A stretch of 64,000 nucleotides of DNA from DATFVA01 sp963745945 (GCA_963745945.1 CAVUZG010000005.1:62001-126000); one strand, 5' to 3'; counted from the stretch's first letter, positions 51,568 through 60,773 are shown. Translations and numbers: made by a program. The notes: generated from the letters alone by a model not told the origin.

Positions 51568-53934
51568 TTATTCAGAATCGCTGCTCATCGAATAAGGAAG
51601 TTTCATATTTTTAGCCCATTCTTTATTTGGTTTTGAGCTCATATTAAATACGAGTTTTGCGCCGTTAATAATATCTTTGTGAAGAATAAAACTATTGTGA
51701 TAATCTTCTCCATTTAAGGTTATAGACTGAATATAAATATTTTTATCGGAGAGATTTTTGGCTTCAATAAAAAACTGTTTCCCGTTTTCAAGATTGATAA
51801 CCGCACTCTGCACACACGGACTTCCGAAAACATACTGGTTACTTCCCGGTGCTACAGGATAAAAACCCATGGAACTGAAAATATACCAGGCAGACATCTG
51901 TCCGCAGTCATCGTTACCACAGAGTCCGTCCGGTTTACTTCTGTACATTGTATCAACTATCTGATGAATACGTTCCTGTGTACGCCATGGTTCGCCCGCA
52001 TAAACGTACATATACGGAACGTGATGGCTCGGTTCATTACCGTGTACATAATTACCAATCATACCAGCTTTTGTTACATCTTCGGTTTCGGCAATACTTT
52101 CATCAGAAACCTGCATTGTAAAAAGTGAATCAAGCCAGGTAATAAGTTTATTTTTTCCGCCTAATAACTTTATAAAGCCTTCTATATCCTGCGGAACATA
52201 AAGTGAATAATTCCACGAGTTGCCTTCAATAAAACCCTGGCCGTCAGTACTCAAAGGATTAAATTCGGCTTTCCAGCTTCCATCAGAATTCTTTGCCCGC
52301 ATAAACCCGGTTTTTTTATCGAATATATTTTTATATGATTCTGCACGCTTCAGAAATTCATTGTATAACTTCTTTTTGCCTAGCGCTTTTGCAAATCTTG
52401 AAATAGTCCAGTCGTCAAAAGCATATTCAAGTGTTTTTGAAGCAGAATAAGGATTCAAATCCTCCGGTACATATCCATACTTTTTATAATAACTTATCCC
52501 GTCGTACGGATCGTAAGATGCACTTGCAACAACTGCATCAAGAGCCTCATCAACGTTATATCCAATTATTCCTTTCATATAAGCATCAACAATTACCGGT
52601 ACAGCGTGATAACCAATCATACACCAGTTTTCGTTACTATAGTGAGACCATATTGGTAGAATTTTATGTACACTCTGTTCATAGTGTAAGAGCATAGAAT
52701 TAATAATATCATTTGTTTTCTGCTGCTGTAAAATTGTAAAAAGGGGATGAAGAGCGCGGTAAGTATCCCACAAAGAAAAAATTGTATAATCTTTAAAACC
52801 GTCTGCGGTGTATATATTCTGATCAAGTCCGCGGTATTGCCCGTTAACATCTGAGTAAACAATAGGTGCAAGAAAACTATGATACATTGCTGTATAAAAA
52901 TTTATTTTACGATCTTCACTCGCTTCAATTTGTATTTTCGATAATTCCTTATTCCATTCTGCTTTTGCTTCATCTTTTATTTTATCAAAATCCCATCCCG
53001 GATTTTCAGCTTCAAGGTTTTCAAGAGCATTGTTTGTACTTACAGCAGATAAACCAAACTTGATCAGTATATTTTCACCTTCCCGGGTGGTGAAATCAAA
53101 ATGCGCTTTTACATTTTGTCCCGCTCTTTCCGGAAAATTCTCATCCTGGTTCCACTTTCTCCAGAATCCTTTATAAATAAGTTTCTCATCATCATGTAAT
53201 CCGTAAGATTTTATTGGTTTGGAGAACACCATTGCAAAGTAGAGCAATCTGGTTCTTGCCCATCCGTTTGTCTGCCTGTAACCGGTAACCAGTGTATCAT
53301 TCTCTACTCTCACCGACGACCAGACTACCTTACCATCGTAATTATAAATCCCGCTGTTCATATCGAGAATGATATGTGCACTATCAGATTTTGGAAAAGT
53401 ATATTTATGAAATCCCGAATGTGTAGTTGCTGTCAATTCCGCATTGATATTATAGTCATCCAGCTTAACAGCATAATATCCCGGATGTGCTTCTTCTGTT
53501 GTATGAGAGAATCCTGATCTATAACCGCTTTCAGGATTGTCCGCTGTTCCGGGATTCAATTGTAGTTTACCTACAGTCGGCATAATTAAAAAATCTCCAA
53601 GATCCGAGTGACCCGTTCCGCTGAAATGAGTATGGCTGAATCCGACTATTGTTTTATCATCATACTGGTAACCCGCGCAGTAACGGTAAACATCGGGATT
53701 GTATCCGTTGCCGTAGCTGTAGTAAACTGTGTCTGTTTCAGGACTAAGCTGTACCATGCCGAAAGGAACCACAGCTCCGGGAAAAGTATGTCCCATTTCC
53801 TCAGTACCTATAAATGGATTCACATAATCGGCAGGAGATTTACTTTGCGGGGAACTATTTGTTTCAGGTTCAGCGTGGAAACCTGAAAATGTTATAAATA
53901 AGGAAATACAAAAAAGGGTGGCTAAAATCTTCAT
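51568..53934 (-). CDS. GH92 family alpha-mannosidase, exported
   Basis: A 788-residue exo-acting alpha-1,2-mannosidase of family GH92. I start at the ATG at 53934, which directly opens the signal peptide MKILATLFCISLFITFSGF; the ATG at 54012 would add 26 residues. The body starts with DYVNPFIGTEEMGHTFPGAVVPFGMVQLSPET, a family hallmark. The C-terminal 'GNDDCGQMSAWYIFSSMGFYPVAPGSNQYVFGSP' block (catalytic glutamate and aspartate neighbourhood, calcium-dependent) is complete. These enzymes trim mannose from N-glycans or microbial glycans in the periplasm or at the surface. There are no SusCD-type partners in the window. Confidence 0.95.
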   Translation of the reverse strand: MKILATLFCISLFITFSGFHAEPETNSSPQSKSPADYVNPFIGTEEMGHTFPGAVVPFGMVQLSPETDTVYYSYGNGYNPDVYRYCAGYQYDDKTIVGFSHTHFSGTGHSDLGDFLIMPTVGKLQLNPGTADNPESGYRSGFSHTTEEAHPGYYAVKLDDYNINAELTATTHSGFHKYTFPKSDSAHIILDMNSGIYNYDGKVVWSSVRVENDTLVTGYRQTNGWARTRLLYFAMVFSKPIKSYGLHDDEKLIYKGFWRKWNQDENFPERAGQNVKAHFDFTTREGENILIKFGLSAVSTNNALENLEAENPGWDFDKIKDEAKAEWNKELSKIQIEASEDRKINFYTAMYHSFLAPIVYSDVNGQYRGLDQNIYTADGFKDYTIFSLWDTYRALHPLFTILQQQKTNDIINSMLLHYEQSVHKILPIWSHYSNENWCMIGYHAVPVIVDAYMKGIIGYNVDEALDAVVASASYDPYDGISYYKKYGYVPEDLNPYSASKTLEYAFDDWTISRFAKALGKKKLYNEFLKRAESYKNIFDKKTGFMRAKNSDGSWKAEFNPLSTDGQGFIEGNSWNYSLYVPQDIEGFIKLLGGKNKLITWLDSLFTMQVSDESIAETEDVTKAGMIGNYVHGNEPSHHVPYMYVYAGEPWRTQERIHQIVDTMYRSKPDGLCGNDDCGQMSAWYIFSSMGFYPVAPGSNQYVFGSPCVQSAVINLENGKQFFIEAKNLSDKNIYIQSITLNGEDYHNSFILHKDIINGAKLVFNMSSKPNKEWAKNMKLPYSMSSDSE

Positions 53935-54201
53935 CGACCTATTCTCTCCGGATTTATAAAGGATGTGCTCAAATATTAAGAATGTTTTCTTAGTACCAGA
54001 ATAATTCTTCAAATAAAATATAAAATAATATTTTTTAAGACATATATAGTATCTTAATTTTTTACTTACTTATACAATTATGAAAAATAAAATATCTTAC
54101 ACTTTTAAGAGGTAACTTCAAGTTATAAAGCAAGATCAGGGAAAGCCTGCCAGGGTCTTTCGCATTTGTCTTTGCTGAGGAGAATATTAAGCTTTTATCA
54201 T

Positions 54202-54777
54202 TCAGACTCTTAGTGAACCGCGGAAACCCCTTGCGGCATAATAGGATTCCGCCCCGTTGTGATAAACAAATACAGTATCATAGCGGCGATCACAAAAAAT
54301 AGCCCCGCCAAGTTTTCTTATCTCAGCAGGTGTTTTAACCCAGCTTGAAGTTTTCAAATCAAATTCTCCAAGTTTCTGCAGTTCCCGGTATTGTTCTTCT
54401 GTTAAAAGTTCAATGCCCATGGCAGCAGCCATATCAACAGCGTTATTTTTTGGTTTATGTTCTTTCCTTGACTCCAGGGCTTCCCGGTCGTAACAAAGAC
54501 TTCTTCTGTCCTTAGGACTTTCTGCTGAACAATCATAAAAGATATATTCGTCTTTCTTTTTGTCATAACCAACAACATCCGGTTCACCGCCTGTTCTTTC
54601 CATCTCATTGAGCGACCAAAGTTTTTCAGTATTTTTCTCAAGCTTAGTCCGCACTTTAGACCATTCAATGCCCTTATGGCGATTCATATTTTTCTCAAAA
54701 CGGGCTTCCAATATTTTAAGCACTTCTTCACGATGATTTAGTGACAACTCTTTTTTAGTGTTCTTTATTTTGGTCAT
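54202..54777 (-). CDS. DUF4256 family protein
   Basis: A 191-residue soluble protein of the DUF4256 family, evident from 'LKILEARFEKNMNRHKGIEWSKVRTKLEKN', 'MERTGGEPDVVGYDKKKDEYIFYDCSAESPKDRRSLCYDREALESRKEHKPKN' and the C-terminal 'IRKLGGAIFCDRRYDTVFVYHNGAESYYAARGFRGSLRV'. No enzymatic role is established. It has a GAGGTAA ribosome site. It lies between the GH92 gene and the integron-like region. Confidence 0.85.
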   Translation of the reverse strand: MTKIKNTKKELSLNHREEVLKILEARFEKNMNRHKGIEWSKVRTKLEKNTEKLWSLNEMERTGGEPDVVGYDKKKDEYIFYDCSAESPKDRRSLCYDREALESRKEHKPKNNAVDMAAAMGIELLTEEQYRELQKLGEFDLKTSSWVKTPAEIRKLGGAIFCDRRYDTVFVYHNGAESYYAARGFRGSLRV

Positions 54778-55282
54778 ATTTTTATATTACCTCTGTTGAA
54801 ACGTTGTGTAAAAATATATTTCCCTGAATATTTTTCAAAAACTAATTATCCAAAGCATCAAGAATATCTGACAACTTTTCTATTATCGCAAGGGAATTTA
54901 TTCTGTTCAATTATTAATATTGAAATAAAATTATATCGGCGTGGCTTCTAAACACATTCCCTAATAGCAATGTTAAATGCTGATTATTTAATCCCAATTT
55001 GTCGGGATGCATAACTTTCATTGATAGAAAAGTTGACAAGTTGATTTGTAAGAATAACCGCTGAAAACAAAGCAGAACACCTGTAAGAATTATCTGAATG
55101 GGAATTGTAATTTTTTTGTAGCTCAGGACTCCAGTTCTGAGTTTTTTCATCTAAATCCCACAGGATTTATTTTCATAAACTACTTAGGATAAAATACCAA
55201 AAGAAAATGGGAACTTAAAAAATTGTACAATCCTAAACCGTTTCGGCGGTCAGCTTGATGGGCTTGATATGTGCTACTTCCT
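54778..55282. other. Intergenic region with a plus-strand terminator-like hairpin
   Basis: 505 bases without a supported gene. A hairpin CTCAGGAC / GTTCTGAG (55122-55141) followed by six T looks like a rho-independent terminator, but no plus-strand gene feeds it. It may be a relic. Otherwise nothing is recognised. Confidence 0.4.
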
Positions 55283-56458
55283 CTAGTCTTGCCTGAAAGG
55301 TTTGTTTTTCCCAATATCAATTGGGGCGTGTGGATAAAACACTTCACGATTCTGAAATGATATAATATCCGGTTTTTGAATAACACCGGCATCAATATTC
55401 ACCGCTTGCCGAATGGTTTCATTTTGTTGCCAGCTTTTATGCCCTTCTAACACGGTTGGCAAATGAACAATGAGAGCAGCCGAGATAAACCGTGAGGCAC
55501 TTTCCCATAGATAACTCGGTGTATGATCCACTGCGTAATAATCTACATTTTCAATTTTTAACATAGGATTTTTAAATGTAGTTGGTTTGGCAAAAAAGAA
55601 ACCGATACCCTCATCGCAACTGACGTTAACAATAAGGCAGCCTGGCTTCAGATAAGACATTTCATCTTCAGTAACGAAAAGGAGAGGATGATCCGGTTCC
55701 TGCTGGGTTCCGTTAACAATGATTTCTGATTGGTTGATCAGATCAGACAATGGTTGTTCAGTTCCATCGTGCTCTAACAACAACATGCGCGCTTCTCCTT
55801 CATTGCCTTCCCGAATGCGTACATAGTTACAATCAAGCACTTCCTCATGTACCTCATGGTCGGGACGTTGAATGCAAATTGTAATATCCCTGAAGCCGTG
55901 TGCTTTTAGTGCGTATATTGCGCCACGGCTGACCGCACCAAAACTAAAAATGATAACTTTGCGTTGGTTACCGTAATGTCCGTCGATTCCTTTCAGTTGC
56001 AGAGCATGTAATACAGCGCAATAGCCTGGCATTTCGTTGTTTTTATAAAAAGTGTGGCGGCCAATCTGTCCGTTAGGTCCTCAGACAAACATATCCTCAA
56101 ATGCGATAAGTGTCTGCTTGCGATCGATCGCGACCTGGGTGTGCGACCTCTGCTGCACACAATGCGGATAACCCCAAAGAATTCCACTTTCACATAGTTC
56201 TTCAAAATCTGCTAACGTTGGTTTGGCAAGAATTACATTCCCGATATTGGCCAGTAGTTCGTGGCGTGCAGCAACTCCACCCGACTGATCAGACATTTCT
56301 GAATCGGAAATACCAAATGGTGCTCCATAACCTTCCTCAAATATCAGTTGACGACGAATTTTCTCGGGAAGGCGTATCAGATGTTCCGGATGGATTGGAA
56401 TGCGTCGCTCATCCTCTTTTCTTGAAGTACCAATGACTCCAAATTTTAATTTGTTCAT
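55283..56458 (-). pseudogene. N5-(carboxyethyl)ornithine synthase-like gene with an in-frame TGA
   Basis: Two frames in the same register form one 391-codon gene of the alanine dehydrogenase/PNT (saccharopine dehydrogenase-like) superfamily, close to N5-(carboxyethyl)ornithine synthase. Residues 1-125 (KLKFGVIGTSRKEDERRIPIHPEHLIRLP ... TLIAFEDMFV) are followed by a TGA at 56081-56083, then GPNGQIGRHTFYKNNEMPGYCAVLHALQLKGIDGHYG and an NAD-binding domain (VIIFSFGAVSRGAIYALKAHGF). A Trp (TGG) is expected at the stop, so one G-to-A change disables it. TGA ends other genes here, so recoding is not supported. Base composition is more GC-rich than the neighbours, suggesting recent transfer. Confidence 0.7.
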
Positions 56459-56840
56459 ATATTTCCCTTCTTTTTACGAAAACTTACTTTTGTGATTATA
56501 TCGGGTTTTTTTCAAAAGCCTAATGTAATAGTTCTATAAGATTACGTAATCTTTTTCAAAACGATGTCTCCAATCGCCATATTAAACAATGATTAAAAAC
56601 TCTCTCGTTTGATATTAAAAAGAAAAAAAATATCTGCACATCTAAATGCTGATCTTGACACGGGTTTATCGTTGTTAGTTCAGGGTATGATCCACATCCT
56701 GGGAAGCGCACAGAAATTTAAGAAGTACAAACAAGTACATAGCGGCATGTTACATTAAAACACAACTGCCACAATTGAGATCTCAGTGTTAATTAATATT
56801 TACTTAACTGTCAGTTCCTGGCTGATTAAAGGGGTTATAC
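56459..56840 (-). other. Right end of an attC-like site, left end unresolved
   Basis: On the minus strand the core GTATAAC (complement of GTTATAC, 56834-56840) is followed by CCCTTTAATCAGCCAGG and an AACTGACAG block shared with the sites at 58890 and 20946. The other end of the site is not clear; GCCTAAT at 56518 is the best candidate but weak. The remainder of this stretch holds nothing I recognise. Confidence 0.4.
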
Positions 56841-56898
56841 GCTAATAATTTTTGACTAACAATACTATCTTCTTTATATCAATCGAGGTCCATGCCCG

Positions 56899-56926
56899 GC
56901 ATAACGGGTGCAATGATTTGTTATGC
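56899..56926 (-). other. Mini attC-like hairpin
   Basis: A 28-base unit with perfect 7-bp ends, GCATAAC and GTTATGC, and a 14-base interior. It begins 2 bases after the stop codon of the gene at 56928, just where an attC should be. It lacks L-box-like inner repeats, so it is either a deleted attC or a chance hairpin. With GTTATAC at 56834 it leaves a 71-bp gap without a gene. Confidence 0.4.
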
Positions 56927-56927
56927 T

Positions 56928-57350
56928 TTACATCTTTTTCTTTTCTTCAGTTATTTCAATTTCTACTTTACCTTTATCGACTTTAAGATATATTTCATTC
57001 AACTTACTTGTATTTAAAACAATTGTTTTTCTATCATTTCTTATTTTTACAGATTCGTCTGTAATTTGAGGATCTAATTTATAAGTTCTAATACTTTTAG
57101 GGCCTATCTCATTCTCAGATCTTTCTTTGCCTTTGTAATAAGCACTTCTATAAACTATAGATTCTTTGTCGAGAATATTATTCAGGGAAATTACAACTCT
57201 TTTGATTTTATTAATATCAATACCCAATTTTAGCTCATTCCCTTCACTAACAATCTGCTTAAAAGGGAGTTTAATGTTTTGATCCTGCGAAAAGCTATTC
57301 ATGGTAGAAACTAGAATTATGACCATTGCTAACGTCATTTTTATCATCAT
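56928..57350 (-). CDS. Small secreted protein (cassette gene)
   Basis: A 140-residue protein with a signal peptide (MALTLAMVIILVSTMNSFS-like leader; the sequence starts MMIKMTLAMVIILVST). The mature part has 'KQIVSEGNELKLGIDINKIKRVVISLNNILDKESIVYRSAYYKG' and a charged C-terminal strand region ending in KVEIEITEEKKKM. It reads like a small beta-sandwich, but I do not recognise the family. The ribosome site AGGAGGAG is strong. It occupies one cassette-like unit, in the canonical minus orientation. Confidence 0.6.
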   Translation of the reverse strand: MMIKMTLAMVIILVSTMNSFSQDQNIKLPFKQIVSEGNELKLGIDINKIKRVVISLNNILDKESIVYRSAYYKGKERSENEIGPKSIRTYKLDPQITDESVKIRNDRKTIVLNTSKLNEIYLKVDKGKVEIEITEEKKKM

Positions 57351-57505
57351 TTTCTCCTCCTTAATATTAACTAAATGAAAATAAAACAGTTATTCTACTT
57401 TTGTATACTTCAATATAGCAAAGTAATATTTGCGAAAATCATTTATTCAATCTTGATAAATTGCTAAATATTAAAGACTTAAAATATTGCGCTCTCATAA
57501 AAAAA

Positions 57506-57634
57506 GTATAACTACGTTGCCGATAAGCGACTCCCGGCTTGCCAGTCTCTTGCTGTGAGCGACTAACATTAAAATTTATAAACTGCCAAATGTGGAAATG
57601 CTGTGGGTTTGAGCAGCTTGATGGACAATTACTA
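57506..57634 (-). other. attC-like site, right core degenerate
   Basis: At the lower-coordinate end the plus-strand GTATAAC (57506-57512) followed by TACGTTGCCGATAAGCGACT strongly resembles the 62730 site (GCCTAACGGCGTTGCCGATAAGCGG). At the other end CAGCTTGATGGACAATTACTA matches the CGCTTGATTGACTGGTTATA end of other sites, with the GTT core decayed to ATTACTA. The length is 129 bp. Confidence 0.55.
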
Positions 57635-57688
57635 TTTCTTGTTTATATACTAAAAATATTAATTAATAAGTTCTCCAAGTATTTTGGT

Positions 57689-58237
57689 TTAAAAAGTAAC
57701 AGAAGGTGTTCTCCAAGTTTCCTTATTATTTACTATACCTTGCTTATAATCCAATAACTCAAGTCTTTTCGGTACCACTTGAATTAGTAGATAATCTTCC
57801 TTGCGATTTTTATAAAAGCGGCTCCATCCATCCTTCCACAAACTATCTTTTTTACTTTGATCATTAACAATTCTAGCGGTACCGATAATTGATACATAGC
57901 CTACACCTTTATTTCCTGTATAGTAAAGGGTTACTTTTTGATTGTTTCTGATTTCATTTACTTTTCTGCTTTTAGGGTTTGTCGCTAACCAAACAATCCA
58001 CTTCTCGTCTGGTTGAAAAGGGTCCATAGTTCTTGCGTGAGGGTAGCCTGTACTATCAATCGTGATCAGTGCGCAATATTTTACGTTTTCTATATACTGG
58101 CGTGCAACAGACAATAGAGTATCACGCTCCGAATTTGATAATTCAGATTCCTGAGCATATATATTTCTCCCGGGCAGATAAAGAAAGAAAATAAATACGA
58201 ATATAAGAGAACAAAAATATTTGAATCCGGAATTCAT
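57689..58237 (-). CDS. Exported PNPOx-like (pyridoxamine 5'-phosphate oxidase family) protein
   Basis: A 182-residue protein when started at the ATG at 58237; the GTG two codons upstream lies inside the AGGAGG ribosome site. A hydrophobic leader (FKYFCSLIFVFIFFLYLPGRNIYA) suggests export, which is unusual for this fold. The body, 'YCALITIDSTGYPHARTMDPFQPDEKWIVWLATNPKSRKVNEIRNNQKVTLYYTG' and 'GYVSIIGTARIVNDQSKKDSLWKDGWSRFY', is the split-barrel flavin-binding domain related to general stress protein 26. The cassette is bounded by sites at 57628 and 58326. Confidence 0.78.
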   Translation of the reverse strand: MNSGFKYFCSLIFVFIFFLYLPGRNIYAQESELSNSERDTLLSVARQYIENVKYCALITIDSTGYPHARTMDPFQPDEKWIVWLATNPKSRKVNEIRNNQKVTLYYTGNKGVGYVSIIGTARIVNDQSKKDSLWKDGWSRFYKNRKEDYLLIQVVPKRLELLDYKQGIVNNKETWRTPSVTF

Positions 58238-58319
58238 AATCACCTCCTGTTTCTAAGTTAATTGCTTGAGTTGGAATATTCAATTATCGTTATATATAAT
58301 ATAAACATTTCTGTTATTT

Positions 58320-58356
58320 GCCTAATGGCAGGCAGGCAAACTGCCAATTGTTATAA
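58320..58356 (-). other. Short attC-like site
   Basis: A 37-base unit. On the minus strand it runs TTATAAC then AATTGGCAG, a short loop, TGCCTGCC and ATTAGGC. The GGCAG/CTGCC arms pair to make a hairpin. The left core is ATTAGGC rather than GTTAGGC. It lies 45 bases past the stop of the gene at 58401. Confidence 0.4.
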
Positions 58357-58400
58357 TAAATTGTGATTGTTCAATCAGAATCCTCTTTGCTAAAGAGGAT

Positions 58401-58631
58401 TTATTCTAAATCTTCATTTGGATCGCTTTTATCCGGATTGCCAAACAACTGAACAATCTTCTTACCGAAAACCAAAGATATAGTTACTCCTATTGCGATG
58501 CCTATGGAAATTCCAAGACCCATATCGATACTCTCAAATATAGCTCCTAAGGCGGCTCCAAAAGCACCACCGAAACCGGCACCAAATACTAAGATCGTTT
58601 CACTTTTTTTGGTTGATTTATTATTTCCCAA
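58401..58631 (-). CDS. Small glycine-zipper membrane protein (cassette gene)
   Basis: A 76-residue protein starting with TTG, supported by AAGGAGAACG ten bases upstream. Two hydrophobic helices rich in glycine (VFGAGFGGAFGAALGAIFESI and GLGISIGIAIGVTISLVFGKK) have GxxxG spacing, and a charged C-terminal tail (NPDKSDPNEDLE) follows. It resembles the small protein at 18297. No function is known; glycine-zipper proteins often act as envelope structural or toxin-like peptides. It is the sole gene of its cassette-like unit. Confidence 0.6.
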   Translation of the reverse strand: MGNNKSTKKSETILVFGAGFGGAFGAALGAIFESIDMGLGISIGIAIGVTISLVFGKKIVQLFGNPDKSDPNEDLE

Positions 58632-58741
58632 TTATAACGTTCTCCTTTATAAATTAAAATTGTACAAGTTTGCAGTACGAAGTTGCAAATGGATCTTTAC
58701 TATCTTTTCTTTTTTCCATAATCCTTTTTCTATTTTTTAGC

Positions 58742-58890
58742 ATATAACAGTGTTGTTGCAAAGGCGCAGGCCAGAATAGTAAAGCCAGGTTAGTCAAATA
58801 ATTTTTTATTAAACCCTTTGTCGAGGGATTATTTTATCCCAATGATTTTTTATTTACTTATGTGCCTCTGGCTGATTAAACAGGTTATGT
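58742..58890 (-). other. attC-like site between two cassette units
   Basis: On the minus strand it starts with ACATAAC (complement of GTTATGT, 58884-58890) and CTGTTTAATCAGCCAGAGG and ends GCCTTTGCAACAACACT then GTTATAT (complement of ATATAAC, 58742-58748). The length is 149 bp. It has the same left-half type (TTTAATCAGCCA) as the sites at 20946 and 56840. Confidence 0.6.
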
Positions 58891-58896
58891 GCATTT

Positions 58897-59058
58897 TTAT
58901 TCTTCTTTTCTTTCACCAAAAGGTTCAACTTGTTCAATCGTATTTTTATGTGCTTCAATATCACCTATTATATCTTGACTTTTTATTAATAGACATTCTG
59001 ATCGAAGCAATTTGTCCCGTTTTGCAGGAAGAATCTCAAGATTAGTATATACAATTTT
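58897..59058 (-). pseudogene. C-terminal fragment of a former cassette gene
   Basis: The frame codes KIVYTNLEILPAKRDKLL, then RSECLLIKSQDIIGDIEAHK and NTIEQVEPFGERKEE, and ends in TAA 7 bases before the attC-like site, where a cassette gene should end. There is no ATG, GTG or TTG start and a stop lies just upstream. It is a plausible helical protein tail left after loss of the 5' end. Family unknown. Confidence 0.4.
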
Positions 59059-59130
59059 TTAGATATTCACTTCGTTAAAGATGACAAAACGCAAATTATA
59101 ACTTTAGTTAAAAAATAATATTTATGATAA

Positions 59131-60255
59131 TTATAAACATCTGATTAATAAAATTGACTGATCATCTTTTTGTTTACCGTATGAAGCCAACTTGTTATTT
59201 ATTTTTTCATAAATATGGGACAATTCATGATTTCTGTTATTAAGAATAATCTGTTTTACTTTTTCCATTCCAAAGTTTTCATCCTTTTTATTTGACGTCT
59301 CTGTAATTCCATCAGTCAGTAATATGAATAAATCATTCTTGTTGTAAACTGTGCTGTTTGTAGTATAATTAAAATCTTTTGTTGCCGCAATTGGAAGCTG
59401 CTTTATTATCAATTCATCAAAATTGTTTGAATCATTTGCAAGTTTTAAAACCGGAAGATGACCTGCTGTTGAATATTCCACAGTATAATTTGAATTAAAT
59501 TTTAAAAATGCACACGTAAGAAACATGTTTTTCTTTTTTAAATTATAAATTGTCTTGCTGGTTTCAGTTAAAATTGAACAAAGCGGTTCATCTTTGTTTA
59601 ATAGAACCCGAATCGTGCTCTTAAACATCCCCATCATCGAACCTGCCGCAACTCCATGACCCGATACATCTGCAATATAACAAGTATGTGCAGCCTCATT
59701 TTCGAAAAAGTCAATTAAATCACCGCCGACTTCATCTGTAGGATTAGAAATACCAAATATTTCAAAACGGTTATTAACAATTTCAATTTTGGGAACAAGG
59801 TTCGAGTGAAGCTCCTGCGCAAGGTCCATTTCAGTCTGAAGCCGTAAATTTTTTATTCCCTCCTTATTTATAAATATAACAAGCAGTATATATCCCAGGA
59901 CAAGTGTTACTAAAATTCCAAGAGCATCAAAAGACGCTCTTTGAAGAAATCCGGAAAGCGGTAATTGTTTAGCCCCGCTCCAGATGTTAATTCCAACTAC
60001 AACCTGAAATAGGATAGTAAAAGGAAGAAATTTAAGATTTCTAGTAAAAGAATAAACGTAGAATACTGCAACAATCCCTGAATAAAATACATTAATATAG
60101 AGCAGCAGTTCTGAAAATGAACCTTCTGAAAGCAGATCGATGATAAATCCGATTCCTGAAAATAAGAAGAATATCGCCGACACAAATATTAGATATCTTC
60201 CAAACGGTATATATTTCCAGAACTTTCTTTTTGGTAAAAAATAATTTTTTATCAA
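59131..60255 (-). CDS. Membrane SpoIIE-type PP2C serine phosphatase (cassette gene)
   Basis: A 374-residue protein. About five membrane helices (residues 15-145) are followed by a linker and a SpoIIE/PP2C phosphatase domain: 'EIFGISNPTDEVGGDLIDFFENEAAHTCYIADVSGHGVAAGSMMGMFKSTIRVLL' (metal-binding aspartates at about 180 and 195), 'YSTAGHLPVLKL' and 'DLFILLTDGITETSNKKDENFGMEKV'. The family dephosphorylates anti-anti-sigma factors or signalling proteins. The start is TTG at 60255; no better start is visible. It sits in a unit between the sites at 58884 and 60465, with a gene fragment at its 3' side. The orientation is the canonical one. Confidence 0.85.
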   Translation of the reverse strand: MIKNYFLPKRKFWKYIPFGRYLIFVSAIFFLFSGIGFIIDLLSEGSFSELLLYINVFYSGIVAVFYVYSFTRNLKFLPFTILFQVVVGINIWSGAKQLPLSGFLQRASFDALGILVTLVLGYILLVIFINKEGIKNLRLQTEMDLAQELHSNLVPKIEIVNNRFEIFGISNPTDEVGGDLIDFFENEAAHTCYIADVSGHGVAAGSMMGMFKSTIRVLLNKDEPLCSILTETSKTIYNLKKKNMFLTCAFLKFNSNYTVEYSTAGHLPVLKLANDSNNFDELIIKQLPIAATKDFNYTTNSTVYNKNDLFILLTDGITETSNKKDENFGMEKVKQIILNNRNHELSHIYEKINNKLASYGKQKDDQSILLIRCL

Positions 60256-60458
60256 TTTAGTCTTCTAAATAAATTCTGAGATTCGTTATTTATAATTAAA
60301 ATGCAAGGTTAGATTGATTGTTAATATATTGTATTTTTTTGATTCTTCGATAAGAAGATAAATAGATACAGTTGCAAAAGAAACTTTTCTTTAATAAAAA
60401 ACTTCGGATATTGAATTTTTATTTGTATTTGTAAGAACCTCTTTAAATTTACTTGTGG

Positions 60459-60749
60459 ACTTAACGAAGTTGCGCCTAATCCGCCGCCCATAACTGACGG
60501 GCAGGTTAGAACCGAAACACCAATTGTTATGTCCCGACTAATCGGGATGCTTAAATTTCTTTGCAAGCAGGGTTTGCAAGTTAATTAATTTTGTCGAACA
60601 CTTTGAATAAGTTAGCCGAAACAGACTGTCCCGATGGCTATCGGGAGAACGACTAACCCAAAAATTAATAAAATGCTAAATGCGCCCGCCTTGACTCGAC
60701 GTCAAGTCGAGGCAGGAAATACGGCGTCCGCTTGATTGACTGGTTATAT
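60459..60749 (-). other. Large attC-like site with inserted palindromes
   Basis: On the minus strand it starts ATATAACCAGTCAATCAAGC (complement of GTTATAT, 60743-60749), continues GGACGCCG, and ends GGCGCAACTTC then GTTAAGT (complement of ACTTAAC, 60459-60465). At 291 bp it is unusually long. The interior holds TCCCGACTAATCGGGA (60532-60547), TCCCGATGGCTATCGGGA (60629-60646) and CTCGACGTCAAGTCGAG (60695-60711). It may be two joined sites: CATAACTGAC and GGTTAGA occur inside. Confidence 0.65.
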
Positions 60750-60773
60750 TGCGATTCACTTTTCTATTGCATT

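Noticed and set aside
54914..55150. Minus-strand frame of 78 codons (MKKLRTGVLS...)
   Set aside because: No ribosome site, no recognisable fold and it lies across a terminator-like hairpin; I treat the region as intergenic.
55283..56458. Recoding of TGA as tryptophan or selenocysteine
   Set aside because: TGA ends normal genes in the window (for example the heptosyltransferase at 2658), and Trp is expected at the site, not Cys; a nonsense mutation or sequence error is simpler.
56899..56926. Terminator for the gene at 56928
   Set aside because: The hairpin GCATAAC/GTTATGC is not followed by a T-run on either strand, and its ends match the cassette core pattern instead.
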